Assembly: GCF_938030725.1 (NCBI RefSeq)
Contig: NZ_CALHIQ010000114.1
Span: 1 to 12,415, forward strand
Reading direction: 5' to 3'
Source of the DNA: an uncultured Fretibacterium sp.
GTDB lineage: Bacteria > Synergistota > Synergistia > Synergistales > Aminobacteriaceae
Length of the DNA stretch: 12,415 nt
In this document: in pieces, positions 5,614 through 12,415 of the stretch
Numbering within the stretch: the first letter of the stretch is position 1
Layout: the number at the start of each line of letters is the position of its first letter
Program-made: the position numbers and the translations under genes
Notes under the pieces: generated by a model
Told to the model about the DNA's origin: nothing
Seen by the model: only the letters and a program-made list of their open reading frames with translations
The model's database searches: none

Positions 5614-5619
5614 TATAAT
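5614..5619 (+). promoter_or_regulatory. Possible -10 element for flgB
   Basis: A perfect TATAAT lies in the 53-nt gap between codY and flgB, but no -35 sequence is found 16-18 bp upstream. I see no sigma-54 or sigma-28 type element. It may be an activator-dependent promoter, or flgB may simply be co-transcribed with codY. Confidence 0.35.
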
Positions 5620-5641
5620 AGCGAAGAAAGGGGTGAGGGCC

Positions 5642-6043
5642 GTGCTGGGAGATTACACCTGGAGCGTCGTGGAGAAGGAGACGGAGTGCCTTGCCGAGCG
5701 CTTCAAGGCGGTGTCGAGAAACGTGGCGAACGCCAACACGCCGGGCTACGCCCGCCGGAACGTTTCCTTTGAGGACCAGATGCGCGAGGTCATGGAGAAG
5801 GGCAGAAAGCTGCACATGACGGTGACGGATGCGGGACACATCCCCTCTCATCCCCTGCGCATGGCGGACGTCAGGGCCTCCGAGATCAAGGTTTCGGACG
5901 AGATCTACCGCCTGGACGGGAACAACGTGGACCCGGAGCGCGAGATGGCCGTGCTGTCGGAAACCCGCATGATGTACGGGGCGATGATGCGCGTCGCCGC
6001 GGGCAAGACGGCGCTTTTGAAGTCCGTCATCGCGGGCCGTTAG
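5642..6043 (+). CDS. flgB: Flagellar basal-body proximal rod protein FlgB
   Basis: Structural protein of the flagellar rod in the periplasm, exported by the flagellar type III apparatus, so no signal peptide is expected and none is seen. The chosen start is GTG 5642, with the purine-rich AAAGGGGTGAGG just upstream; GTG 5633 is in frame and also possible. The product has 133 aa, the normal FlgB length. The rod-family signature NVANANTPGYAR is at 28-39, with DGNNVDPEREMAVL around 92-105 and a C-terminal helix (SETRMMYGAMMRVAAGKTAL) typical of the family. It follows codY as in B. subtilis, and flgC starts 17 nt after it. The pair marks the organism as probably flagellated. Confidence 0.93.
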   Translation: MLGDYTWSVVEKETECLAERFKAVSRNVANANTPGYARRNVSFEDQMREVMEKGRKLHMTVTDAGHIPSHPLRMADVRASEIKVSDEIYRLDGNNVDPEREMAVLSETRMMYGAMMRVAAGKTALLKSVIAGR

Positions 6044-6060
6044 AGGGAGGCGTTCCTGTC

Positions 6061-6480
6061 ATGAAAATCTTTGACAGCATGGAGGTCGCGGGCAGTGCCC
6101 TGACGGCCCATCGCCTGTGGATGGACACGATCTCCTCCAACCTGGCGAACATCAACACGACCCGAACGCTGAGCGGCGGGCCCTACAAGCGGCGCGTGCC
6201 CGTCTTCGCGGAGATGCTCGACAAGACCATCGGCGGCTACCGCGACATCGGCGGCGTGCGCGTCACGGCCATCACCGAGGACCAGACGGCCCCGCGGATG
6301 ACCTATCAGCCGGACCATCCGGATGCGGACAAGGACGGCTACGTGGCCTATCCCAACGTCAACCTGGTGCGGGAGATGACGGACATGCTGGTGGCCAGCC
6401 GTGCCTACGAGGCGAACCTCTCCGTCGTCACCACGGCGCGCGAGATGTGGAACGGTGCCCTGGAGGTCATGAGGGCCTAG
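6061..6480 (+). CDS. flgC: Flagellar basal-body rod protein FlgC
   Basis: Second proximal rod subunit, assembled with FlgB, FlgF, FliE and FlgG. The ATG at 6061 has GGGAGG 10 nt upstream. The protein has 139 aa, matching the family. The N-terminal rod motif SSNLANINTTRT is at 25-36, followed by GGPYKRRVPVF. The C-terminal half has the characteristic PDHPDADKDGYVAYPNVN (84-101) and MLVASRAYEANL (109-120). It lies 17 nt after flgB and the two are surely co-transcribed. In Bacillus-type operons fliE, fliF and fliG come next. Here a hairpin at 6506-6533 and an opposing gene follow, so the transcript ends after flgC. Confidence 0.95.
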   Translation: MKIFDSMEVAGSALTAHRLWMDTISSNLANINTTRTLSGGPYKRRVPVFAEMLDKTIGGYRDIGGVRVTAITEDQTAPRMTYQPDHPDADKDGYVAYPNVNLVREMTDMLVASRAYEANLSVVTTAREMWNGALEVMRA

Positions 6481-6505
6481 ACCCTGCCCGAACCCTGCAA
6501 AACCG

Positions 6506-6533
6506 GTGAGCCCCGACGGAAGTCGGGGCTCAC
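6506..6533. terminator. Shared terminator hairpin between convergent flgC and vapD
   Basis: GTGAGCCCCGAC (6506-6517) pairs perfectly with GTCGGGGCTCAC (6522-6533) around a GGAA (GNRA) tetraloop. On the plus strand no T-run follows. On the minus strand the hairpin is followed within 3 nt by TTTT (complement of 6498-6502), so it is a standard intrinsic terminator for vapD and probably also stops flgC transcripts. Confidence 0.7.
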
Positions 6534-6547
6534 GTGATCTCCAGACC

Positions 6548-6838
6548 CTAATCCAGTCCCTTGACGACGTCGGTAAAGTCCGACCAGTCCTCGACCTTAA
6601 AAGCCCGGATGTCGCGCACGGAATTTTTGAACCACTCAATCCTTGAAAGCGCGTTGATCGCCTTATACACGGCGGTAAGGTTATCCTCGTCCTTCATGGA
6701 GAGATAGACGCTCCCCTGCGTCCACTCAAAGCCCGCTTTCTTGAGTTCTTCGTTGATCTCCTGATAGGCCCCGTTGTAGGGCTCCCCATAATTCTTCTTG
6801 AGTTCCGCAATCTTCAGGTCAAACGCAATCGCGTACAC
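6548..6838 (-). CDS. vapD: VapD-family endoribonuclease (Cas2-like fold)
   Basis: VapD proteins are small RNases with the ferredoxin-like fold of Cas2, and some act as toxins in toxin-antitoxin pairs. The product has 96 aa, typical for the family. It starts MYAIAFDLKI, with D7 at the position of the conserved acidic residue, and contains YNGAYQEI, KKAGFEWTQGSVYLSM and NALSRIEWFKNSVRDIRAFK, all strong VapD signatures. The start is GTG 6838, with AAGGAGG 7 nt upstream. The gene has an extended -10 promoter (6888-6896) and ends just before a terminator hairpin at 6506-6533. No VapX-like or other antitoxin ORF lies beside it, so it appears solitary. G+C is about 52% by hand count, well below its neighbours, which suggests acquisition by transfer. 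Whether it acts as a toxin, and on which RNA, cannot be told. Confidence 0.88.
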   Translation of the reverse strand: MYAIAFDLKIAELKKNYGEPYNGAYQEINEELKKAGFEWTQGSVYLSMKDEDNLTAVYKAINALSRIEWFKNSVRDIRAFKVEDWSDFTDVVKGLD

Positions 6839-6887
6839 GCTCGCCCCTCCTTCGGAGTTTCAATGTTGCAGCAGCCTCTCCAAGGTC

Positions 6888-6908
6888 ATTGTATCACGAA
6901 CGATCGTG
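6888..6908 (-). promoter_or_regulatory. vapD promoter with inverted repeat
   Basis: On the minus strand an extended -10, TGA-TACAAT, occupies 6896 down to 6888; no good -35 is seen. An inverted repeat CACGA-N4-TCGTG at 6895-6908 abuts and overlaps the TG of the extended -10, a plausible operator position. The predicted leader is about 40 nt. Confidence 0.45.
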
Positions 6909-6944
6909 GACTCGATGGCCGAACCTCATCCCGACCGCTCGGCG

Positions 6945-7808
6945 CTACCGTTCGTAGTGCTTGATCAGCGCCTGGGTCCCCATGTCCCCGAACCCGTCGC
7001 GGGCCAGCTCTCCGTAGTCCTCCGTCACCTGAGCCAGGACCTCCAGGTGCAGGTGGCTCTGCGCCGCCTCTTCCGAGGCCAGCGTCAGGTCCTTCAGGAA
7101 GTGCTTGAGAAAGAAACTCGGCTGAAAATCGTTATCCGTGATTTTGGGCCAGTAGGCGTCCAACTGTTTGCTGGCCGCCGCGCCGGTGGACAGGGACTTC
7201 ATCAACACTTCGAGGTCCAGCTCCTTGGCCCGTGCGTAGGCGATGGCCTCGCACACGCCGGAGAGCGTCCCCGCGATCATGATCTGGTTTGTCAGCTTCG
7301 CGTGCTGGCCGCAGCCCGCCTTGCCCTGGTAGTTGACGTTGGCGCCCATGGCGCGGAACAGGGGCATGCAGGCCTCGTAGTCCGCCCTGTCGCCTCCCGC
7401 CAGGATGGAGAGCGTCCCGTCCCGCGCGCCCGTTTCGCCGCCGGTCACGGGGGCGTCCATCACCCGGAAGCCGCGCTTCGTGCCCTCGGCGTAGAGCCGT
7501 TCGGCCAGCGTCGGGCTGCTGGTGGTCATGTCGATGAGGCAGGCGCCCCGCTCCGCGCTGTCCAGGACGTTCCCGGCCCCGAAGTAGACCTCCTCAACGT
7601 CCTTTGGGAAGCCCACCATCGTGATGACCTCGCTGCAGCCCTTGACGCACTCCGCGATGGTGCTGCTGAAGGCCGCGCCCTCCGCGATCACGTCGGCGAC
7701 CTTCGCCCTGTCCCGCGCGAAGATGCGGAGCTCAAAGCCCGCCTTCATCAGGTTGCGCACCATGGACTTCCCCATGATGCCCACGCCGATAAAACCCACT
7801 TTCCTCAA
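6945..7808 (-). CDS. NAD(P)-dependent beta-hydroxyacid dehydrogenase (3-hydroxyisobutyrate / tartronate semialdehyde reductase family)
   Basis: Cytoplasmic oxidoreductase that interconverts a 3-hydroxy acid and its semialdehyde. The start is taken as TTG 7808, which has AAAGGGGG 7 nt upstream and puts the Rossmann fold directly at the N-terminus; the product has 287 aa, normal for the family (about 285-300). The dinucleotide motif GFIGVGIMGKSMVRNL is at 5-20, the substrate motif DAPVTGGETGARDGTLS at 118-134, and the catalytic Lys is K171 in GCGQHAKLTNQ. A C-terminal all-helical domain ends KDLTLASEEA and beyond. The end of beta-2 reads IFARDR with no acidic residue there, which favours NADP (inference). 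Substrate could be tartronate semialdehyde, methylmalonate/succinic semialdehyde or 3-hydroxyisobutyrate; neighbours do not decide. The open frame continues far upstream antisense to mfd, but that part has no family match. Confidence 0.9.
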   Translation of the reverse strand: MRKVGFIGVGIMGKSMVRNLMKAGFELRIFARDRAKVADVIAEGAAFSSTIAECVKGCSEVITMVGFPKDVEEVYFGAGNVLDSAERGACLIDMTTSSPTLAERLYAEGTKRGFRVMDAPVTGGETGARDGTLSILAGGDRADYEACMPLFRAMGANVNYQGKAGCGQHAKLTNQIMIAGTLSGVCEAIAYARAKELDLEVLMKSLSTGAAASKQLDAYWPKITDNDFQPSFFLKHFLKDLTLASEEAAQSHLHLEVLAQVTEDYGELARDGFGDMGTQALIKHYER

Positions 7809-7887
7809 TGTGATACCCCCTTTGGAATGCGATCCGCGAGGCCGCCCGCGCGACGGCCTCAGCCCCTGCCGTGATCGGACCTTCTGA

Positions 7888-7917
7888 ATCATAGCACAAA
7901 CGGCCGCTGCGCTCCAA
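7888..7917 (-). promoter_or_regulatory. Promoter of the dehydrogenase gene
   Basis: Minus strand: TTGGAG (7917-7912), an 18-bp spacer and TATGAT (7893-7888), with extended -10 TGC directly upstream. The leader is about 70 nt and contains a 7-bp GC hairpin (7838-7860) without a T tract. Confidence 0.5.
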
Positions 7918-7956
7918 AACGCCCAAACTCCGCGGGCATTTTGCCGGAGGACGGGA

Positions 7957-7994
7957 TAAAATACATTAGAGCCATCGGCCGCCTGAGCGGCCGG
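7957..7994 (+). promoter_or_regulatory. Possible mfd promoter -10 and 5' leader hairpin
   Basis: TAAAAT at 7957-7962 (or TACATT at 7962-7967) is the best -10 candidate; the only -35-like sequence (TTGCCG, 7941-7946) is too close to TAAAAT and 15 bp from TACATT. A perfect hairpin CGGCCGC-CTGA-GCGGCCG at 7976-7993 would lie close to the transcript 5' end. Confidence 0.3.
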
Positions 7995-8018
7995 AACTTT
8001 GGAGCGGAGGGATTGCCT

Positions 8019-11000
8019 GTGAGGGAAAGACGTCCTGTGCTGAGGAGCTTGGAGGAGGCCGGCACCCTGTGGCGAAGCGGCGGAGCGGTGCTGGACCGCG
8101 CGGGAGGGGCGGCACGCGCCTGGATGTGTCCCGCGGGGCGGACCCTCGCGGTGCTTCCGGACCTGCGGCAGGCCTCGGAGCTGGCCGCGGACAGCCGTGC
8201 CCTGTTCCCGGACCGGCCGGCCATGCTGCTGTCCGAGCTCCCCCTCACCTCCGAGTCCGTCAAGAGCCGTCCCCTGCTGCTGGAGCGAGGCGAAACGATC
8301 CGCCGCTGGACGGGGGAGGGCGGCGTGTTGGCCGCCACGCCCGGCGCGCTGATGGCCCCCTGCCTTCTGGGGGAGTCGGAGCTCTCCGTCCGGCGGGGAG
8401 AGGACTACGCCAGGGATCGCCTCGCCGCCTGGCTGGAGCGCAACGGATACCAGCGGGCGGACCTCGTGTGGTCGCCGGGACAGTACGTCCTTCGCGGCTT
8501 CATCATGGACGTCTTCGACCCCGCCCACGCCCTGCCCCTTCGCTTTGAGTTCTTCGACGAGGACCTCGACCGCATCACGGCGTTTCACCCCTCCACGCAG
8601 AAGAGCGCCACGGAGCTGGATGAGGTGAGCCTCCACGGCATGGCGACGGCGACGGAGGGCGTCCCCGCGGAGATGCTGCCCGGTGACGTCCGCGTCCTTC
8701 TCTTCGACCCCCAGAGGCTGGAGGCCCAGGCGACCTCCTTTCACTGGCTCTGGCAGGAGCTGTCGGCGGGGACGGAGGAGAAGGCCGTAAAGGACTGGGG
8801 GGAGATCATCAAGGTGCTGGCCCGGCTGCCGCACCTGAGGATCACGGACTCCACGGAGGCCGCGGACGCCGAGCTGGACGTCAGCCCCCTGCCTCCCTTC
8901 AAGGGGGACCTGAACGTGGTCCTGCGCCTGTGCCGGGACCTCGAATCCCAGGGCTGCCGCGTCGCGGCCCTCACGACGAACCCCCGCTTCCTGGACCGGG
9001 AAAAAGGGCCCTTCAGCGTCCTGGGGGAGGGGCTTGAGCTTCGGGAGGCCGTCCTGACGTCGGGCTTCGAGGACCGGTCGTCCGGTCGGGCGTTCATCTC
9101 CGACCGGGAGCTCTCCGGCGTTTCCGCCTCCGGCTCGACCTCGGAGTGGCGCGCCCCCGTGGAGTGGCGGGACCGCCTCTCCGAAGGACAGCTCGTCGTT
9201 CACGAGGACTACGGCGTCGGCGCCTTTCGCGGCATCCGGGAGGTGGTCACGGCCGGCGTGGCCTCGGACGCGCTGATCGTCGAGTTCGCGGACGATCAGC
9301 GCCTGCTCGTCCCCGTCCTGCAGGCCCACAAGCTGACGCCTCTCGCCGAGCACGAGAACGAGGAAACGCAGCTGGACTCGCTGCGCGGCACCCGCTGGCG
9401 GAAGAGCGTGGAGAAGGACAAGGAGCGCGCCAAGGAGGAGGCGAAGGCGCTCCTCGAGATATACGCGCGCCGCGAGCTGGAGAGGCGGGAGCCCTTTGCT
9501 GCGCCGGAGGAGCTCTACAACGACTTCGTCCGTGCCTTCCTCTTCAACGAAACGGCGGATCAGCTCCGAGCGACGGCGGAGATCATGGCGGACCTGTCGA
9601 GCCGCTTCCCCATGGACCGCCTGCTGGTTGGGGACGTGGGCTTCGGCAAGACGGAGGTGGCCCTGCGCGCCGCCTTCCGCGTCGTGGCGTCGGGCCGTCA
9701 GGTCTGCGTCCTGGCGCCGACCACGATCCTGGCGCAGCAGCACTTTGCCACCTTCCAGTCCCGGCTTGCGGGCTTCCCCGTCAGCGTGGGGCTGCTCTCG
9801 CGCTTCGTGTCGCGGAAGGAGGCCGCCGCGACGCTGGCCCGTGCGGAGGAGGGGGCGGTGGACGTCATCATCGGCACGCACAAGCTGCTGCAGAAGGGCG
9901 TGCGCTTCAAGGACCTGGGGCTTTTGGTCATCGACGAGGAGCACCGCTTCGGCGTCATGCACAAGGAGGGGCTGAAGCGCGCCTACGGCGCCGTGGACAT
10001 CCTGAGCCTCTCCGCCACGCCCATCCCCCGTACCCTGGCCATGGCCCTGAGGGGGCTGCGCAGCATCTCGGTCCTCTCGACCCCGCCGGAGGACCGTCTG
10101 CCCGTGACGACCTTCGCCGGCCCCTGGCAGGCGCCCCTGGTGCGCAAGGCCGTGGCCTACGAGCTGAACCGCGGCGGACAGGTCTACTTCGTGGTGAATC
10201 GAATCTCGCGGATGGAGGAGCAGGCCCGCACGCTAAAGGCCTTCTTCCCTGAGGCGAACGTCCAGATCGCTCACGGCCAGATGGCGGGGCGCGATCTGGA
10301 GCGCACGATGATGGACTTTTACGCCGGCAAGATCGACGTCCTGGTGGCGACGACCATCATCGAGAGCGGGCTGGACGTGGGGCGGGCCAACACCATCATC
10401 GTGGACGACTCCCAGGAGCTGGGGCTGGCTCAGATGTACCAGCTGCGCGGGCGCGTGGGCCGGCGGGGCGAGAACGCCTTCGCCTACTTCTTCTACCCGG
10501 ACCGGGAGGTCCTGCCGCGGGAAACGGCGGACCGGCTGGAGGCCATCTCCACCATGACGGACCTGGGGTCGGGCTACGCCATCGCCCGGCGCGACCTGGA
10601 CATCCGGGGCGGCGGGGAGATCGGCGGGACCAGCCAGCATGGAAGCGCCAGAAGCGGCAGCTTTCACGTGTTCTACAGGATGCTGGAGCAGGAGCTTCGT
10701 CGCCTGCGCGGCGAGGAAACGAGGATGACGGACCTCAGCTTCGACCACGGCGGCTCCGTCCCCACGTTCTACATCCCGCAGGAGGACGTGCGCGTGACGA
10801 TCTATCGCCGGCTGCTCCAGACGGTGGGGCTGGACGAGCTGGCCGCCCTGATGGAGGAGGTCCGTGACCGCTTCGGCACGCCGCCCAAGGAGGTGCGCCT
10901 CCTGGCGGCGATGACGGCCCTGCGCAACTTTGGAGGCCGCTTTGGCCTGGAGAAGGTGTCGGTCCGTCAGGACGGCACGACCGTTTCGGGCGACATAGGG

Positions 11001-11210
11001 CTCCTGGCCCCTTCCCTTGGGTCGGAGCGGGGCTGGACGGTGATGCGCGCCCGGGCGGCCGGCCCAGGAGGCCTCGTCGGGGCGGAGGCCCTCGTCGGCG
11101 CCATGCGGCGCGCCGGGGAGGGGATGACAGGGAACCCGGCCGCTCATGGCTCCGGCGAAAGCGGTCGGTTGGGCACAGAATCAGGCGCTGCCGGCCGCGT
11201 GGAGCGCTGA
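8019..11210 (+). CDS. mfd: Transcription-repair coupling factor Mfd
   Basis: ATP-dependent DNA translocase that removes stalled RNA polymerase at lesions and recruits UvrA. GTG 8019 is chosen because GGAGGG lies 7 nt upstream; the frame is open to TTG 7941 but without an SD. The product has 1063 aa, somewhat short for Mfd (about 1100-1180). The UvrB-like N-terminal part includes GFIMDVFDP and the FHPSTQKS stretch. The RNA polymerase interaction domain starts near 388 (LVVHEDYGVGAFRGI, H395). The translocase has Walker A GDVGFGKT at 538-545, APTTILAQQHF, the DEEH box at 639-642, SATPIPRTLAMAL, then GRVGRRGENAFAYFF and LDIRGGGEIGG of the second RecA-like lobe. The C-terminal D7 region is weakly conserved and ends in a Gly/Ala/Arg-rich tail that may be disordered. 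It is transcribed divergently from the dehydrogenase gene. Confidence 0.96.
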   Translation: MRERRPVLRSLEEAGTLWRSGGAVLDRAGGAARAWMCPAGRTLAVLPDLRQASELAADSRALFPDRPAMLLSELPLTSESVKSRPLLLERGETIRRWTGEGGVLAATPGALMAPCLLGESELSVRRGEDYARDRLAAWLERNGYQRADLVWSPGQYVLRGFIMDVFDPAHALPLRFEFFDEDLDRITAFHPSTQKSATELDEVSLHGMATATEGVPAEMLPGDVRVLLFDPQRLEAQATSFHWLWQELSAGTEEKAVKDWGEIIKVLARLPHLRITDSTEAADAELDVSPLPPFKGDLNVVLRLCRDLESQGCRVAALTTNPRFLDREKGPFSVLGEGLELREAVLTSGFEDRSSGRAFISDRELSGVSASGSTSEWRAPVEWRDRLSEGQLVVHEDYGVGAFRGIREVVTAGVASDALIVEFADDQRLLVPVLQAHKLTPLAEHENEETQLDSLRGTRWRKSVEKDKERAKEEAKALLEIYARRELERREPFAAPEELYNDFVRAFLFNETADQLRATAEIMADLSSRFPMDRLLVGDVGFGKTEVALRAAFRVVASGRQVCVLAPTTILAQQHFATFQSRLAGFPVSVGLLSRFVSRKEAAATLARAEEGAVDVIIGTHKLLQKGVRFKDLGLLVIDEEHRFGVMHKEGLKRAYGAVDILSLSATPIPRTLAMALRGLRSISVLSTPPEDRLPVTTFAGPWQAPLVRKAVAYELNRGGQVYFVVNRISRMEEQARTLKAFFPEANVQIAHGQMAGRDLERTMMDFYAGKIDVLVATTIIESGLDVGRANTIIVDDSQELGLAQMYQLRGRVGRRGENAFAYFFYPDREVLPRETADRLEAISTMTDLGSGYAIARRDLDIRGGGEIGGTSQHGSARSGSFHVFYRMLEQELRRLRGEETRMTDLSFDHGGSVPTFYIPQEDVRVTIYRRLLQTVGLDELAALMEEVRDRFGTPPKEVRLLAAMTALRNFGGRFGLEKVSVRQDGTTVSGDIGLLAPSLGSERGWTVMRARAAGPGGLVGAEALVGAMRRAGEGMTGNPAAHGSGESGRLGTESGAAGRVER

Positions 11211-11289
11211 GGGAACCGCGCGTTCGTCCTTCGTTTCGGGAGCGACGGCGCAGGATGATTGCACGTTCATAACAGGGAGGGTGAGGGGT

Positions 11290-12258
11290 ATGACGTATTA
11301 CGTCGGCGTCGACGTCGGCGGCACGAGCGTCAAGATCGGCGTCGTGAGCTCATCGGGCTCCATCGTCAGCGAGATGGCGATCGTGACGGGGGCGGAGCGG
11401 CCCCAGGAGGTCGTGCTTCAGGACATCCTTGAGGGCGTGAGGCAGGTGGTCGCGGCCAGCGGCTTGGGGTGGGAGAAGGTGCGCGCCGTGGGCGTCGGGT
11501 GTCCGGGGATGGTGCGCTCCGAGGAGGGCACGGTGCTCTACAACAACAACCTGGGCTGGCGCGATTTCCTGCTGGGCCCAATGCTGACCGAAGCCCTGGG
11601 CCTGCCCGCGCGGGTGGAGAACGACGCCAACGCCGCAGCGTTGGGCGAGGTCGTGGCGGGCTGTGCCATGGGGGCGTCGAGTGCCATGATCATCACGCTG
11701 GGGACGGGCATCGGGTCGGGCTTCGTCATCGACGGGAGGATATGGGCGGGGTACAACTCCGCTGCGTGTGAGTTTGGGCACATGGTCATCGTCCACGGGG
11801 GACGCCCCTGCACCTGCGGCCGCCGGGGGTGCTTTGAGGCTTACGCCTCGGCCACGGGACTCATCGCGATGACGAACGAGGCCATCGCGGCCGACCCGAA
11901 GGGTCCGATGGCGGAGATGGCGCGCCGCGAGGGGCGCGTTGGAGGGCACACCTCCTTCGTCGCCGCCGAGGCCGGGGATCCGGGCGCCATTCGAGTGGTG
12001 GACGAGTACACGGACTACCTGGCCTGTGGGGTGGCAAACCTCGTCAACGGCCTTCAGCCGGAGGTCGTCGGCATTGGCGGAGGCGTTGGCAAGCAGGGCG
12101 AGCGGCTGCTGGTCCCCCTGCGGCGGAAGGTTGCGGCGGAGCTCTACGGCCGCGATTACGAGGACGACCGGGCGACGCGCCTGGTCTCCTGCACGCTGGG
12201 CTACAAGGCGGGGCTGGTGGGCGCGGCGATGGCGGCGAAGGTGGCCTATAGGGAGTGA
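11290..12258 (+). CDS. glcK: ROK-family glucokinase
   Basis: Cytoplasmic sugar kinase that most likely phosphorylates glucose with ATP to feed glycolysis. ATG 11290 follows GGGAGGGTGAGGGG and gives 322 aa, the usual ROK kinase length; the frame is open upstream to 11146 but that part has no family match. The ATP-binding motif GVDVGGTSVKIG is at 6-17, with D8. VENDANAAALGE at 109-120 carries the catalytic D112, and LGTGIGSGFVIDG at 137-149 is the second phosphate motif. The ROK signature EFGHMVI (161-167, H164) and CTCGRRGCFE (174-183) supply the zinc ligands H164, C174, C176 and C181. There is no N-terminal helix-turn-helix, so it is an enzyme and not a ROK repressor. Other hexoses (N-acetylmannosamine, fructose) cannot be excluded. 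It starts 79 nt after mfd with no clear promoter or terminator between, so the two may be co-transcribed. Confidence 0.9.
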   Translation: MTYYVGVDVGGTSVKIGVVSSSGSIVSEMAIVTGAERPQEVVLQDILEGVRQVVAASGLGWEKVRAVGVGCPGMVRSEEGTVLYNNNLGWRDFLLGPMLTEALGLPARVENDANAAALGEVVAGCAMGASSAMIITLGTGIGSGFVIDGRIWAGYNSAACEFGHMVIVHGGRPCTCGRRGCFEAYASATGLIAMTNEAIAADPKGPMAEMARREGRVGGHTSFVAAEAGDPGAIRVVDEYTDYLACGVANLVNGLQPEVVGIGGGVGKQGERLLVPLRRKVAAELYGRDYEDDRATRLVSCTLGYKAGLVGAAMAAKVAYRE

Positions 12259-12316
12259 GCTCTGGCCACCGAAGGGGAAGGGACGGAAAGGCCGGAAAAA
12301 AGCTCGCAAAAAGTTA

Positions 12317-12345
12317 TTGACAAGTTCGGGGAATACGGGTAGAAT
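12317..12345 (+). promoter_or_regulatory. Promoter of the tRNA-Ala gene
   Basis: TTGACA (12317-12322), a 17-bp spacer and TAGAAT (12340-12345). A start near 12352 would precede the mature tRNA 5' end at 12364 by about 12 nt. Nothing else is evident between the glcK stop and this promoter. Confidence 0.8.
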
Positions 12346-12363
12346 ACACGCTGTTGTGGCAAC

Positions 12364-12415
12364 GGGGCTGTAGCGCAGCTGGGAGCGCGCTTCCCTCGCA
12401 CGGAAGAGGTCGGGA
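12364..12415 (+). tRNA. tRNA-Ala(CGC), 3' part beyond window
   Basis: Acceptor strand GGGGCTG (12364-12370) is followed by TA, D-stem GCGC (12373-12376), loop AGCTGGGA and GCGC (12385-12388). The anticodon stem CTTCC (12390-12394) pairs with GGAAG (12402-12406). The 7-nt loop CTCGCAC gives anticodon CGC (12397-12399), which reads GCG alanine codons. The variable loop AGGTC follows and the T-stem begins GGGA at the window end. The 5' end is typical of bacterial tRNA-Ala, with G at position 3; the pairing U70 is outside the window. Confidence 0.9.

Noticed and set aside
6481..6950. CRISPR-Cas locus, suggested by the Cas2-like fold of VapD
   Set aside because: The protein carries VapD-specific motifs, no cas1 or other cas gene is present, and no direct repeats of CRISPR type are visible.
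7838..7860. GAGGCCG/CGGCCTC hairpin as a terminator or riboswitch in the dehydrogenase leader
   Set aside because: No T tract on either strand and no recognisable aptamer; a 7-bp GC stem is easily found by chance in this composition.
7809..9962. Very long open frame on the minus strand continuing upstream of the dehydrogenase, antisense to mfd
   Set aside because: It lies opposite a clear mfd reading frame, its translation is low-complexity (rich in R, G, A, H, L, V, Q) with no family motif, and long antisense frames are common in GC-rich genes. A TTG start with good SD explains the dehydrogenase alone.
12259..12316. Terminator after glcK
   Set aside because: Only a weak TGGCC/GGCCG pairing with a long loop is present and it is followed by A residues, not T residues, on the plus strand.

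Overview
This is a GC-rich chromosomal window (roughly two thirds G+C by eye) holding ten protein genes and the first part of one tRNA gene. Its most informative block is xerC-hslV-hslU-codY-flgB-flgC, the same order as codV-clpQ-clpY-codY-flgB-flgC in Bacillus subtilis. CodY in a high-GC genome, next to a DegS-type kinase and divergent Mfd and ROK proteins, suggests Synergistota (Fretibacterium-like) or a high-GC Firmicute. That assignment is inference, not proof.

Layout. 1-884: 3' part of a DegS-like histidine kinase, cut by the window edge. 885-1012: nothing convincing. 1013-1346: a stand-alone small gene (54 aa, unrecognised) with a near-consensus promoter, an SD/anti-SD hairpin in its leader and its own terminator. 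1361-1454: two further hairpins, the second very strong, which insulate what follows. 1466-4456: the xerC-hslV-hslU operon, read from an extended -10 promoter that places the transcript start at or beside the xerC start codon. 4503-5588: codY with its own strong promoter and a roughly 125-nt leader. 5614-6480: flgB and flgC, ending at a perfect 12-bp hairpin, so fliE and the rest of the usual fla/che operon do not follow. 6548-6838 (minus): vapD, a Cas2-fold RNase gene of about 52% G+C, clearly lower than its neighbours. 6945-7808 (minus): a 3-hydroxyisobutyrate dehydrogenase/tartronate semialdehyde reductase family enzyme. 8019-11210: mfd, divergent from the preceding gene. 11290-12258: a ROK-family glucokinase. 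12317-12415: a consensus promoter and the 5' two thirds of tRNA-Ala(CGC).

How the parts may work together. HslV and HslU form an ATP-dependent protease and XerC resolves chromosome dimers. CodY is a global nutrient-responsive regulator whose DNA-recognition helix is almost unchanged from B. subtilis. I see matches to the canonical CodY box (AATTTTCWGAAAATT) at the xerC promoter (12/15 and 11/15), overlapping the codY promoter (11/15) and at the hslV start (11/15). The regulator may therefore control its own neighbourhood. In contrast, the effector pocket of the CodY GAF domain looks changed, including the arginine that holds the branched-chain amino acid in B. subtilis. This combination of conserved DNA reading and altered sensing is the most interesting biology in the window. 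The solitary low-GC VapD and the riboregulator-like leader of the small gene come next. I found no CRISPR array, insertion sequence or integrase other than the housekeeping XerC.
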